NCBI RefSeq assembly: GCF_028690125.1
Contig: NZ_JAQVBV010000023.1
Coordinates: forward strand, 1-64,000
Length of the DNA stretch: 64,000 nucleotides
Direction: 5' to 3'
From: Bacteroides sp.
GTDB lineage: Bacteria; Bacteroidota; Bacteroidia; Bacteroidales; Bacteroidaceae
Shown: positions 1 to 9,453 of the stretch, in pieces
How the letters are laid out: each line of letters starts with the position of its first letter
Numbering within the stretch: the first letter of the stretch is position 1
The notes under the pieces: generated by a model
Seen by the model: only the letters and a program-made list of their open reading frames with translations
Told to the model about the DNA's origin: nothing
Databases searched by the model: none
Position numbers and translations under genes: made by a program

Positions 1-273
1 GTACCTTTGCCAAACAGATAATTCAAGTTCTCAACGGCTATATGTAGCCTCTAATGTAGGAATTGAGTTTTTTGCCCAAATATAAGCGTTGATTAACAAT
101 ACGTTACTCGCAATAAGGTCGCCTCAGAGTATGACACACCCTATTTTTCTTTTCACATCATCATATTCGTATACTGTTTAGATTCAATAACATACATTTT
201 CACTGAACATACCTATCTTTCTAGTTGTTATTTCTCTAACAAAAACCGAGAAACTCCAAACAATGAACAATTT
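1..273. other. Left-edge intergenic region
   Basis: No gene is recognised here. The region is AT-rich and lies upstream of the efflux operon. A short hairpin, ggctatatgtagcc, lies at about 39-52. A Bacteroides-type -7 box (TACCTTTG) lies at 2-9 on the plus strand and another on the minus strand at 77-84. TATCTTTC near 213-220 is a one-mismatch candidate for the efflux operon promoter. Which transcripts the first two boxes serve cannot be decided, because the neighbouring gene to the left is outside the window. Confidence 0.4.
77..84 (-). promoter_or_regulatory. Candidate -7 promoter box reading left
   Basis: The minus strand reads TATATTTG, an exact match to the Bacteroides TAnnTTTG -7 element. 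It would drive a gene beyond the left edge. No convincing -33 TTTG is seen. Confidence 0.3.
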
Positions 274-1326
274 ATGAAAAGAAAGTATGTTATCGTACTA
301 GCTGCTATAATGTTAGCTGGTTGCGAGCAAAAGAAAGAAGTGAAAGAAACGCCATCTCGCCCTGTTAAAACGACAGTGGTTGAGTCAAGGTCAGTTATCA
401 AAAAGAACTTCTCAGGCATCGTAGAAGCAGTGGAGTATGTAAAACTGGCATTCCGTGTCAGCGGACAGATTATTAAACTGCCTGTTATCGAAGGAGAAAA
501 AGTAAAAACGGGGCAACTAATTGCAGCTATTGATCCCCGAGATATCGCATTGCAATATGCTGCTACAAAGTCAGCTTATGAAACAGCTGCCGCACAGGTA
601 GAGCGTAATAAAAGACTTCTTTCGCGTCAGGCTATCTCTGTACAAGAGTATGAAATCAGCCTTTCCAACTACCAAAGAGCTAAATCGGAATATGAATTGT
701 CGGCTAATAATATGCGCGATACTAAACTGACGGCGCCTTTCGATGGTTCTATTGAGAAGAGATTGGTAGAAAACTATCAGCGTATCAATTCCGGTGAAGG
801 AATTGTACAACTAGTCAATACCCGAAACTTACGTATTAAATTCACCATACCGGATGTCTATCTTTATCTGCTTCGTGCCAAGGATCCACGTTTTTTGGTA
901 GAGTTTGATACATTTAAAGGGCATATATTCCAAGCAAAGTTGGAAGAATATCTTGATATTTCCACTGAAGGAACAGGAATTCCCGTGAGTATTACTATTG
1001 ACGATCCATCGTTCGACCGTGATTTATATGCTGTGAAACCCGGTTTCACGTGTAGCATTCGTTTTACTGCTGATGTAGGTCCATTGGTAGAAAATAGTTG
1101 GAGCATCGTTCCGCTGAGCGCAGTTTTTGGCGAAAGCGAAGGCAATAAAATGTATGTATGGGTAGTTGAAGGTGACAAAGTTTACAAACGAGAAGTGACC
1201 GTCAATGCTCCAACCGGAGAAGCACAAGCTCTTGTTTCCAAGGGATTAAAACCGGGTGAGAAAATTGTGATTGCGGGAGTATACCAACTGGTGGAAGGAG
1301 AAAAAGTTAAAATAATGGAGAAATAA
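274..1326 (+). CDS. RND efflux periplasmic adaptor lipoprotein
   Basis: This 350-residue protein is the membrane-fusion (HlyD/AcrA-type) adaptor that bridges an inner-membrane RND pump and an outer-membrane channel in the periplasm. The N-terminus is a lipoprotein signal with the lipobox MLAGC, so Cys17 would be lipidated. A lipoyl half-motif, an alpha-helical hairpin (about residues 90-150) and the returning lipoyl motif TKLTAPFDGSI follow, then beta-barrel and membrane-proximal segments. The length is typical for the family. It is the first gene of a three-gene operon with the pump and a TolC-like protein. The ATG at 274 directly precedes the signal peptide. The substrate cannot be inferred. 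Confidence 0.93.
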   Translation: MKRKYVIVLAAIMLAGCEQKKEVKETPSRPVKTTVVESRSVIKKNFSGIVEAVEYVKLAFRVSGQIIKLPVIEGEKVKTGQLIAAIDPRDIALQYAATKSAYETAAAQVERNKRLLSRQAISVQEYEISLSNYQRAKSEYELSANNMRDTKLTAPFDGSIEKRLVENYQRINSGEGIVQLVNTRNLRIKFTIPDVYLYLLRAKDPRFLVEFDTFKGHIFQAKLEEYLDISTEGTGIPVSITIDDPSFDRDLYAVKPGFTCSIRFTADVGPLVENSWSIVPLSAVFGESEGNKMYVWVVEGDKVYKREVTVNAPTGEAQALVSKGLKPGEKIVIAGVYQLVEGEKVKIMEK

Positions 1327-1444
1327 AGATGAAAATAGTACAATGAATTAAATAGTATATCATTGCTATTCATTGTCTTTTATTCACTCTGCACACTACA
1401 TTTTTCCATTAATTATTGCTCATCATCAATTATCCATTAAGAAA

Positions 1445-4400
1445 ATGAACTTAGCCAAATATTCATTAGATAATACGAAGATCATCTATTTCTTTCTTGC
1501 CGTATTGCTTATCGGAGGTATTTTTTCCTTCGGGAAACTTGGAAAGAAAGAAGATGCACCTTTCGTCATCAAATCAGCGGTCATCATGACACGCTATCCG
1601 GGAGCCGAACCGGCAGAAGTTGAACGGCTTATCACAGAACCGATCTCTCGCGAGATACAAAGTATGAGTGGAGTGTACAAGATTAAATCTGAATCGATGT
1701 ACGGTTTATCTAAAATTACATTCGAATTACAACCTTCACTTGCAGCTAATTCTATCCCCCAAAAATGGGATGAATTGCGACGTAAGGTACTTAATATTCA
1801 GCCACAGCTTCCTGCAGGTGCATCAAGTCCTACGGTTTCGGACGACTTCGGTGATGTATTCGGCATTTACTACGGACTGACGGCAGATGACGGATTCTCT
1901 TACGAAGAAATGCGTAATTGGGCAGAGCGAATTAAAACCCAAGTAGTGACAGCTGACGGAGTAATGAAAGTCGCCTTATTCGGAGTACAAACGGAAGTAG
2001 TCAATATCTTTATTTCCACCAATAAACTTGTGGGTATGGGTATTGATCCCAAACAGCTCGCCAACTTATTACAATCGCAAAACCAGATTATCAATACCGG
2101 CGAGATACGTGCGGGCGTACAACAATTACGTGTTACTGCTAATGGTATGTATACCACAGTGGACGACATCCGCAATCAGGTCATTACTACCAAAGCGGGA
2201 CAAGTAAAGCTAGGCGATATCGCTGTTATTGAAAAAGGTTATATGGACCCTCCGTCCAATATTATGCACGTAAACGGAAAACGGGCAATCGGTATCGGTG
2301 TATCTACCGACCCGCAACGAGATGTAGTACAAACAGGTGAAAACGTGAAAGTAAAACTGAATGAACTACTACCTCTGATGCCCTTAGGATTGGAACTGCA
2401 AAGTCTCTATCTGGAAAACGAAATTGCCAATGAGGCCAACAATGGTTTCATTATCAATCTGATAGAATCAATTCTGATTGTTATAGTCATCATTATGCTT
2501 GTCATGGGACTTCGGGCAGGAATTTTGATTGGTTCGTCGCTAATTTTCTCGATCGGAGGTACATTGCTCATCATGTCTTTCTTTGGAGTGGGATTGAATC
2601 GTACGTCATTAGCAGGATTCATCATTGCCATGGGAATGTTGGTGGATAACGCCATTGTGGTGACGGACAATGCACAAATTGCTATTGCCCGTGGAGTAAA
2701 TCGACGGAATGCACTTATCAATGGTGCTACCGGACCCCAATGGGGATTACTCGGAGCTACATTCATCGCTATATGTTCATTTCTACCGCTTTATCTGGCA
2801 CCTTCTGCCGTAGCAGAAATTGTAAAGCCATTATTTGTGGTACTCGCCATTTCGTTGGGATTGAGTTGGGTGCTTGCCTTGACTCAAACGACTGTTTTTG
2901 GAAACTTCATCTTAAAAGCAAAAACGGACGAAACAGGTAAAGACCCGTATGATAAACCTTTCTATCACAAATTTGCATCTATTCTGGGAATACTGATACG
3001 TAAAAAAGTGCTTACCCTCAGTGCCATGGTGGTACTTTTCATAGTATCGTTGGTCATTATGGGATTAATGCCGCAAAACTTCTTCCCATCTTTGGATAAA
3101 CCTTACTTCCGTGCCGATGTTTTTTATCCGGACGGTTACAGTATTAATGATGTAGTGAAAGAAATGAAAAAAGTAGAAGACCATCTGAAGGAGCAACCGG
3201 AAGTGAAGACAGTTTCCATCACATTCGGAAGTACGCCACTGCGATATTATCTAGCTTCCACTTCAGTAGGTCCTAAACCGAATTTCGCTAATATTCTTAT
3301 TGAATTAACAGACAGCAAATATACGAAGGAGTATGAAGAGAATTTTGACGAATACATGAGAAGCAATTACCCAAGTGCTATCACACGTACAAGTCTGTTC
3401 AAGTTATCACCTGCTGTAGATGCTGCTATTGAGATCGGCTTTATCGGACCAAATACAGATACACTGGTTGCACTCACCAATCAGGCGTTAGAAATTATGC
3501 ATCAGAATCCAAATTTGATTAATGTTCGAAATTCGTGGGGAAACAAGATACCGGTTTGGAAGCCTGTATATAGTCCGGAACGGGCACAACCGTTAGGAGT
3601 ATCCCGACAGGGAATGGCACAAAGTATTCAAATAGGCACTACCGGCATGACTTTGGGAGAATATCGTCAAGGTGACCAAGTACTTCCTATTCTACTGAAA
3701 GACAACACTGTAGATTCCTTCCAAATCAATGACTTGCGTACCTTACCTGTGTTCGGAGCAAGAAATGAAACGACCAGCCTGGAGCAGGTAGTATCTAATT
3801 TTGATTTCCAATATCGTTTTTCGAATGTAAAAGACTACAACCGACAAATGGTAATGATGGCACAATGTGATCCCCTTCGCGGAATAAATGCTATTACTGC
3901 CTTTAATCAGGTATGGTCACAGGTACAGAACGAAATACAAGTTCCGGAAGGTTACACAATGAAGTATTTTGGAGAACAGGAAAGCCAAGTAGAATCTAAC
4001 GAAGCACTGGCAAAAAATATGCCGCTAACATTTTTCCTGATGTTTGTAACATTGCTGTTCCTATTTAGAACATACCGTAAGCCAATAGTGATTCTGCTAA
4101 TGTTACCTTTGATTTTCATCGGTATTGTATTAGGCTTAATTGTACTTGGAAAATCATTTGACTTCTTCTCCATACTCGGTCTTCTCGGGTTGATTGGTAT
4201 GAATATCAAGAACGCTATTGTATTAGTTGAACAGATTGATTTGGAAGCTGCGACCGGAAAACAACCTTTGGATGCTGTCATCAGTGCAACAACCAGCCGT
4301 ATCATCCCGGTTGCAATGGCTTCAGGAACAACTATTCTGGGAATGTTGCCTCTATTATTCGATGCCATGTTTGGTGGTATGGCAGCTACAATTATGGGTG

Positions 4401-4477
4401 GATTATTAGTAGCCTCGGCACTAACTCTATTCGTACTTCCGGTAGCTTACTGCGCCATTCAGCGTATCAAAGGATGA
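1445..4477 (+). CDS. RND efflux pump, inner-membrane permease
   Basis: This AcrB/HAE-type proton-driven pump is 1010 residues long from ATG 1445. The frame is open back to a TTG at 1373, but those 24 codons have no family match and MNLAKYSLDNTK is a normal RND start. Two repeats of one plus five membrane helices flank large periplasmic loops. TM4 carries GMLVDNAIVV, with a single Asp where AcrB has an Asp pair, and TM10 carries GMNIKNAIVLVEQ with the proton-relay Lys. The D-to-N change at the second Asp position is common in non-AcrB RND lineages. It sits between the adaptor and outer-membrane genes of the same operon. The 118-nt spacer before it is AT-rich. Confidence 0.95.
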   Translation: MNLAKYSLDNTKIIYFFLAVLLIGGIFSFGKLGKKEDAPFVIKSAVIMTRYPGAEPAEVERLITEPISREIQSMSGVYKIKSESMYGLSKITFELQPSLAANSIPQKWDELRRKVLNIQPQLPAGASSPTVSDDFGDVFGIYYGLTADDGFSYEEMRNWAERIKTQVVTADGVMKVALFGVQTEVVNIFISTNKLVGMGIDPKQLANLLQSQNQIINTGEIRAGVQQLRVTANGMYTTVDDIRNQVITTKAGQVKLGDIAVIEKGYMDPPSNIMHVNGKRAIGIGVSTDPQRDVVQTGENVKVKLNELLPLMPLGLELQSLYLENEIANEANNGFIINLIESILIVIVIIMLVMGLRAGILIGSSLIFSIGGTLLIMSFFGVGLNRTSLAGFIIAMGMLVDNAIVVTDNAQIAIARGVNRRNALINGATGPQWGLLGATFIAICSFLPLYLAPSAVAEIVKPLFVVLAISLGLSWVLALTQTTVFGNFILKAKTDETGKDPYDKPFYHKFASILGILIRKKVLTLSAMVVLFIVSLVIMGLMPQNFFPSLDKPYFRADVFYPDGYSINDVVKEMKKVEDHLKEQPEVKTVSITFGSTPLRYYLASTSVGPKPNFANILIELTDSKYTKEYEENFDEYMRSNYPSAITRTSLFKLSPAVDAAIEIGFIGPNTDTLVALTNQALEIMHQNPNLINVRNSWGNKIPVWKPVYSPERAQPLGVSRQGMAQSIQIGTTGMTLGEYRQGDQVLPILLKDNTVDSFQINDLRTLPVFGARNETTSLEQVVSNFDFQYRFSNVKDYNRQMVMMAQCDPLRGINAITAFNQVWSQVQNEIQVPEGYTMKYFGEQESQVESNEALAKNMPLTFFLMFVTLLFLFRTYRKPIVILLMLPLIFIGIVLGLIVLGKSFDFFSILGLLGLIGMNIKNAIVLVEQIDLEAATGKQPLDAVISATTSRIIPVAMASGTTILGMLPLLFDAMFGGMAATIMGGLLVASALTLFVLPVAYCAIQRIKG

Positions 4478-4517
4478 GAATCATAAATTGTAAAATGCAA
4501 AAATCGTAAATAAAAAT

Positions 4518-5789
4518 ATGAAAGTTCAACTTATAACGCTGTTACTACTATCCATAGGTTTCGAAGCTGTGGCTCAAGAGCCATATTTAAGTCGCGAAGC
4601 CTATCGGGATAAAGTAGAAGCATACAGCCAAATACTGAAACAGCAAAAGCTTCAAACGATGGCAAGCAGCGAGGCCAGAAAAATAGCTCATACCGGTTTT
4701 CTGCCGAAAATCGATATTAGTGCAGATGGAACGCTGAACATGAGTGACCTCAGCGCCTGGAATGAGCCGCTGGGTGAATATCGCAATCATACTTATCAAG
4801 GTGTTTTCATTGTTTCGCAACCTCTTTATACCGGTGGTGCACTCAACGCACAGCATAAGATTGCAAAAGCTGACGAAAAACTGGACCAACTCAATCAAGA
4901 ACTAACTTTAGATCAGATCCATTACCAAAGTGATGCCGTCTACTGGAATGCCTCTGCCTCAAAAGCGATGCTTCAGGCTGCTGACAAATATCAATATATT
5001 GTCAAACAGCAATTTGATATTATTCAGGACCGTTTCGACGATGGAATGATAAGTCGTACAGACTTGCTAATGATCTCCACACGGTTGAAAGAAGCGGAAT
5101 TGCAATATATCAAAGCTCGTCAAAACTATACATTGTCACTACAAAAATTAAATATTCTGATGGGTGAAGAGCCTAATGCAGCGGTAGACAGTTTATACTT
5201 TATCGGGATACCATCGGCACCTGTACAAATACTGTCACTGGAGGACGTATTACAACAACGTGCTGATTATGCCAGTACAGAAGTAAATATAATGAAAAGT
5301 CAGGCGCAGCGTAAAGCGGCACTCAGTCAGTTCAATCCCCAACTAAATATGTATTTTAGTGGTGGTTGGGCGACAGGAACACCTAATCTTGGTTATGACG
5401 TCTCATTCAATCCAATTCTCGGCATTAACCTGAATATTCCTATTTTCCGTTGGGGTGCGCGATTTAAAACGAATCGCCAACAAAAAGCTTATATCAGTAT
5501 ACAGAAGCTACAGCAGAGCTATGTGGAAGATAATATTAGCGAAGAACTCTCCGGTTCTCTGACCAAACTGACGGAAACGGAACAACAAGTGAAAACTGCT
5601 ATTGAGAACATGAAGTTAGCCAATGAGAATCTGGATATCGTTTCTTTTTCTTACAACGAAGGAAAAGCGAACATGGTGGACGTACTTTCCGCTCAGTTAT
5701 CGTGGACACAGGCACATACCAACCTGATTAATGCGTATCTGTCAGAGAAGATGGCAATTGCAGAATATAGAAGAGTGACTAGCGAATAA
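4518..5789 (+). CDS. TolC-like outer-membrane efflux protein
   Basis: The 423-residue product has a Sec signal peptide ending near AVAQ and two long heptad-rich helical repeats typical of the OEP/TolC family, with beta-barrel strands between them. It would form the outer-membrane exit duct for the RND pump encoded just upstream, completing a tripartite efflux system. It starts 40 nt after the pump stop. The spacer holds an AT-rich element (aaattgtaaa ... aatcgtaaat) resembling the one just upstream of purL. A convergent terminator hairpin follows the stop. Confidence 0.92.
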   Translation: MKVQLITLLLLSIGFEAVAQEPYLSREAYRDKVEAYSQILKQQKLQTMASSEARKIAHTGFLPKIDISADGTLNMSDLSAWNEPLGEYRNHTYQGVFIVSQPLYTGGALNAQHKIAKADEKLDQLNQELTLDQIHYQSDAVYWNASASKAMLQAADKYQYIVKQQFDIIQDRFDDGMISRTDLLMISTRLKEAELQYIKARQNYTLSLQKLNILMGEEPNAAVDSLYFIGIPSAPVQILSLEDVLQQRADYASTEVNIMKSQAQRKAALSQFNPQLNMYFSGGWATGTPNLGYDVSFNPILGINLNIPIFRWGARFKTNRQQKAYISIQKLQQSYVEDNISEELSGSLTKLTETEQQVKTAIENMKLANENLDIVSFSYNEGKANMVDVLSAQLSWTQAHTNLINAYLSEKMAIAEYRRVTSE

Positions 5790-5810
5790 AAAATCTCTCA
5801 TCATATATAA

Positions 5811-5860
5811 AGGGCGCAGAGATTCTTTACTTGAATAAAACAAGAAAGACTCCGTGCCCT
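5811..5860. terminator. Bidirectional terminator hairpin
   Basis: AGGGCGCAGAG pairs with CTCCGTGCCCT (one G-U pair and one mismatch), and the inner arms tctttacttg and caagaaaga extend the stem. It lies between the convergent efflux and oad operons. Confidence 0.55.
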
Positions 5861-5885
5861 ATACTTTTATTTACACTGAATTAAA

Positions 5886-7121
5886 TCAAGACAAAAAGGA
5901 AATCAGTACTCCCGCAGCAACAGCCGAACCAATTACTCCGGAAATATTACTTGCCATACAATACTGCAATACGTGATTCTTAGGATCATATTTCAGAGCA
6001 ATTTCATTGGCTACACGACTAGCCATCGGAACTGCACTTAGTCCGGTAGCTCCGATCAACGGGTTAATTTTCTTCTTTGAAAACAAGTTTACTGCTTTCA
6101 CAAACAGAATGCCACCTGTAATGGAAAGAGCAAATGCAAGGAAACCACCCACCACAATACCGATAGTCGTCCAATTGAGGAAAGCTTCTGTTGTCATAGT
6201 TGCCCCTACAGACAAGCCCAGGAAGATGGTAGCAGCATTCATTATGCTATTGGAAGCCGCATCAAACAAGCGGAAAGTATTACTTCCAATTTCTTTCACC
6301 AGATTACCGAACATTAACATACCGATCAAAGGCACTGAACTCGGCACAAAAAGTGCAACAACAGTGGTTACCACAATTGGGAAGATTATCTTTAATACGC
6401 GCAGATTTTTAATCTCAGTAGTAGATGGATATTTTTTTTCCTGTTCTTTCATGTTGATACTCAATTCTTTCTTAGAGCAGAGTAATTTCACTACCAATGG
6501 TATAATAACCGGAACAAGTGCCATATAAGAATATGCGGCAATTGCAATAGGACCTAACAAATGAGGAGCCAGTTTGATAGTTGTAAAGATAGCAGTTGGT
6601 CCATCCGCACCACCAATAATACCCAATGAAGCTGCCTCTTTCGGAGTGAATCCCATCAAGATAGCTACCAACAACACAGTAAAGATACCAAGCTGTGCAG
6701 CAGCACCGAAAATAGAAAGACGCAGGTTACGCAACATGGGTCCGAAATCCGTCAAGGCACCTACACCCATAAAGATTATCGGCGGAAGGAAACCGGTTTT
6801 AATCAACATATAGTAGATAAAGTTCATCAATCCCAATTCGTGGGCTATATCATGCAAAGGCATTTCCCAGATGTTCTTCAAGGCTCCGTTCACCATCACC
6901 ATTCCATTTTCGTCAGCCTGAATCACCCCCATGTCTCCACCGGGAAAGTTGGCAAGCAATACACCGAATGCAATAGGAACCAGTAGCAATGGTTCGTACT
7001 GTTTCTTTATGCCCAGATAAAGCAGGACGAACGCAATGGCATACATTATCAGGAACTGCGGTTCAGCAATAATATTGCTGAATGCAGTCATGTCATATAA
7101 ATTTTCAAATATTTCGTTCAT
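5886..7121 (-). CDS. oadB: Sodium-pumping decarboxylase beta subunit (OadB type)
   Basis: This polytopic inner-membrane protein of 411 residues is the Na+-translocating carboxybiotin decarboxylase subunit. It shows the family signature GGADGPTAIFTT, with the conserved Asp used in Na+/CO2 handling, and further hydrophobic segments throughout. It takes carboxybiotin from the alpha subunit, releases CO2 and exports Na+. Its ATG overlaps the stop of the alpha-subunit gene by one base (TAATG), a sign of translational coupling. It is the last gene of the gamma-alpha-beta operon. Methylmalonyl-CoA decarboxylase beta subunits look the same, but the carboxyltransferase partner points to oxaloacetate or pyruvate chemistry. 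Confidence 0.92.
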   Translation of the reverse strand: MNEIFENLYDMTAFSNIIAEPQFLIMYAIAFVLLYLGIKKQYEPLLLVPIAFGVLLANFPGGDMGVIQADENGMVMVNGALKNIWEMPLHDIAHELGLMNFIYYMLIKTGFLPPIIFMGVGALTDFGPMLRNLRLSIFGAAAQLGIFTVLLVAILMGFTPKEAASLGIIGGADGPTAIFTTIKLAPHLLGPIAIAAYSYMALVPVIIPLVVKLLCSKKELSINMKEQEKKYPSTTEIKNLRVLKIIFPIVVTTVVALFVPSSVPLIGMLMFGNLVKEIGSNTFRLFDAASNSIMNAATIFLGLSVGATMTTEAFLNWTTIGIVVGGFLAFALSITGGILFVKAVNLFSKKKINPLIGATGLSAVPMASRVANEIALKYDPKNHVLQYCMASNISGVIGSAVAAGVLISFLS

Positions 7122-8953
7122 TATCCTATCTTCATTAATACATCATCTTCTGAAACAGTGTCTCCCGGATTGGCACAAATAGCTGTTACCGTACCACTAA
7201 ATTCTGCACGGATCGCATTATAAGTCTTCATTGCCTCAACATAGCAGATCACATCACCTTCTTTTACAGCATCACCTACTTGTACAGCAGTTTCCTGAGC
7301 ATTCTTCACAAGGAAGAATTTGCCTTCCAACGGAGAAAGCACATCTTTCCCCTCTCCTACCGGAGCTGGTGTAGTAGCCGGCGTAGCAGGAAGCTCGGCA
7401 TCTCCATAAGCTACTGTCACACGGTAAGCCTGTCCATCCACCTGTACGGTCAATGTTTTCGGTTTAGCATCCTCCTGCGGAGATTTATCTTTTTCAGCAC
7501 GGCGTTTTGCTACATCTTCCAAAAAGTCTTCTTTAGCTTTACCACTTCTATAAGCTTCGTATTGAGCCGGGTGCATCGCATATTCAAAGAGTTCTTCGTC
7601 GTCCTGTCCTGTTTCCCATTTATTTTCCTTCATCATCTTGCGGAACTTATCAAGTGCGTCAGGGTAATTATCCTGAGGATTCCCTTCAAAGAACTTACGT
7701 CCTTCACGTTCTGCTTTACCAATAATTTCAGGAGCCAGTTCACCCGGCAAGCGACCCGCTTTGCCTAAAAGCATATCCCAGATATCGTCTGCAATCATAC
7801 CCCAGCGTTCTTTACCCTTTTCCATTGCCATAACATTCATCATAGCAAGGTTCTTCACATATTGGCTGAACGGAGTCACCAACGGAGGATAACCGACACG
7901 TGGCCATACGTAAGCAACTTCATTGAACAACTTGATAAGAAGTTGGTCTTGAGTCATAAAGGGCAGGTTGTGTTTAGCCTTATATTTATTAATAGATTCG
8001 AGATTTGATTCCAGGTCTGCCATCAAACTGCCCATCATTCCACCGGGAAGTCCCGGGCCGATCAACAGTGAGTTCATTAAACGATTCTTCGGGCTGATAT
8101 ATAATCCGAGGAAGTCATCCATAAATTCCTGAATCATGCTGCGCACTTTCATGTATGCCTCCATATTAATTTCCGGTACCTGAAATCCGGCATCTTTCAA
8201 CATTGCCTGCACACTGAGCAGATCAGCATGACCAGTACCCCAAGAAAGAGGTTCCATACCTACGTCGATGTAATCACAGCCCGCTTCACAAACTTCAAGA
8301 ATACTTGCCATATTGAAACCGGGTCCGGCATGACTATGATACTGAATGGGAATTTCAGGATGTACAGCTTTAATATTTGCTACAATCTTACCTAATGAAA
8401 CAGGGCGACCGATACCCGCCATATCTTTGATACATATCTCGTCTGCTCCCAATTTGATAAGTTCCAACGCCATGTCGGTATAGTATTCTACCGTATGAAT
8501 AGGCGAATGAGTGATACAAAGAGAACATTGAGAAATCATACCGGCTTCCTTGGCATAAGTGATAGAAGGAGCGATGTTTCGAACATCATTCAGTCCGCAG
8601 AAAGTACGGGTAATGTCCGTACCTTGTGCTTTCTTTACTTTATAGAATAGTTGGCGGACATCTGCCGGAACAGGGCTCATGCGAAGTCCGTTCAGTGCAC
8701 GGTCGAGCATATGTGTTTGTATACCGGCTTCATGAAACGGTTTTGTCCATTCGCGCACGGCTTTATTCGGATTTTCTCCAAACAATAAATTTACTTGTTC
8801 AAAACCTCCACCATTTGTTTCTACACGGGCAAAACATCCCATTTCAATGATGGCAGGTGCTACCTTTACAAGTTGGTCCACACGAGGTACATATTTTCCG
8901 GCAGATTGCCACATATCTCGGAAAACCAAACTAAATTTTACTTCTCTTTTCAT
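7121..8953 (-). CDS. oadA: Oxaloacetate decarboxylase alpha subunit with biotin domain
   Basis: From ATG 8953 the product has 610 residues; a TTG at 8962 would add three. The N-terminal half is a DRE-TIM carboxyltransferase barrel with the metal motif YHSHAGPG and the Lys-containing segment EICIKDMAGIG. The middle is the PYC/OadA region. An Ala/Pro-rich linker leads to a biotinyl domain with EAMKT, whose Lys is the biotinylation site. The enzyme moves CO2 from oxaloacetate to biotin for the OadB sodium pump. It overlaps oadB by one base and starts 28 nt after oadG. In Bacteroides such operons link succinate-pathway C4 acids to a Na+ gradient. Pyruvate carboxylase subunit B is an alternative name for the same architecture. 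Confidence 0.92.
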   Translation of the reverse strand: MKREVKFSLVFRDMWQSAGKYVPRVDQLVKVAPAIIEMGCFARVETNGGGFEQVNLLFGENPNKAVREWTKPFHEAGIQTHMLDRALNGLRMSPVPADVRQLFYKVKKAQGTDITRTFCGLNDVRNIAPSITYAKEAGMISQCSLCITHSPIHTVEYYTDMALELIKLGADEICIKDMAGIGRPVSLGKIVANIKAVHPEIPIQYHSHAGPGFNMASILEVCEAGCDYIDVGMEPLSWGTGHADLLSVQAMLKDAGFQVPEINMEAYMKVRSMIQEFMDDFLGLYISPKNRLMNSLLIGPGLPGGMMGSLMADLESNLESINKYKAKHNLPFMTQDQLLIKLFNEVAYVWPRVGYPPLVTPFSQYVKNLAMMNVMAMEKGKERWGMIADDIWDMLLGKAGRLPGELAPEIIGKAEREGRKFFEGNPQDNYPDALDKFRKMMKENKWETGQDDEELFEYAMHPAQYEAYRSGKAKEDFLEDVAKRRAEKDKSPQEDAKPKTLTVQVDGQAYRVTVAYGDAELPATPATTPAPVGEGKDVLSPLEGKFFLVKNAQETAVQVGDAVKEGDVICYVEAMKTYNAIRAEFSGTVTAICANPGDTVSEDDVLMKIG

Positions 8954-8981
8954 GTTTTTCAATGTTATACTTTTTGTTCGT

Positions 8982-9242
8982 TTATAATTTTTCTACTTTA
9001 GTGACTTTCCCTTTACCTTGTGTCACTACATTTACAGCCGCTGTAATAGCCGCTATAATATTTCCCGGAATAGGTGCAGCACCTCTCAGTGCTTCCTTCT
9101 TTACAGGAACCACTTCTTCGGGAGCATATTTATTGACTAAGGAAATAAGTAATTTACCTAAATAAATCACAATCAGCAGAATAACAAACACAGTAGCCAT
9201 TCCGACCACCATCAGCAGGATCGCTGTTTCGATATTTTCCAT
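8982..9242 (-). CDS. oadG: Oxaloacetate decarboxylase gamma subunit
   Basis: This 86-residue protein has one N-terminal membrane helix (about residues 5-30) followed by a charged, Ala-rich tail, as in OadG. The gamma subunit anchors and assembles the alpha and beta subunits in the membrane. Its place as the first gene of the gamma-alpha-beta operon supports the call more than its weakly conserved sequence does. No TAnnTTTG box lies close upstream on the minus strand; the nearest (9428-9435) would leave a leader of about 180 nt. Confidence 0.8.
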   Translation of the reverse strand: MENIETAILLMVVGMATVFVILLIVIYLGKLLISLVNKYAPEEVVPVKKEALRGAAPIPGNIIAAITAAVNVVTQGKGKVTKVEKL

Positions 9243-9370
9243 AAAATAAATTATTAGTTATTTAAGTCGCGATGCTTTAAAAGCGTTCGAAATTACCAAT
9301 AATTTATTATAAAATAAAATAAGAAAGGAATAAAAATCTATAAATCGTAAGATCATTTTTACCTTAAGAT

Positions 9371-9438
9371 ACATAGATTTGCACCAATTCTAATAAGATA
9401 AATCATAATCTTATATCATCAATTTGGCAAATCTATGT
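9371..9438. repeat. Inverted repeat between prfC and oadG
   Basis: ACATAGATTTGC at 9371-9382 is repeated as its exact reverse complement at 9427-9438, with further partial pairing inside (ataagat and atcttat). Each arm contains TAGATTTG, which fits the -7 consensus on opposite strands. It may be the prfC terminator, the oad promoter region, or both. Confidence 0.45.
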
Positions 9439-9453
9439 AATTTGTAGTAAATC

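Noticed and set aside
39..52. Small hairpin at the left edge as an RNA gene
   Set aside because: It is too short, with no recognised RNA family features.
1373..1444. N-terminal extension of the RND pump
   Set aside because: It starts at TTG, has no similarity to RND starts, and the ATG at 1445 gives the usual N-terminus.
9374..9381. TAGATTTG on the plus strand as a promoter into prfC
   Set aside because: It would drive antisense RNA and is explained as one arm of an inverted repeat.
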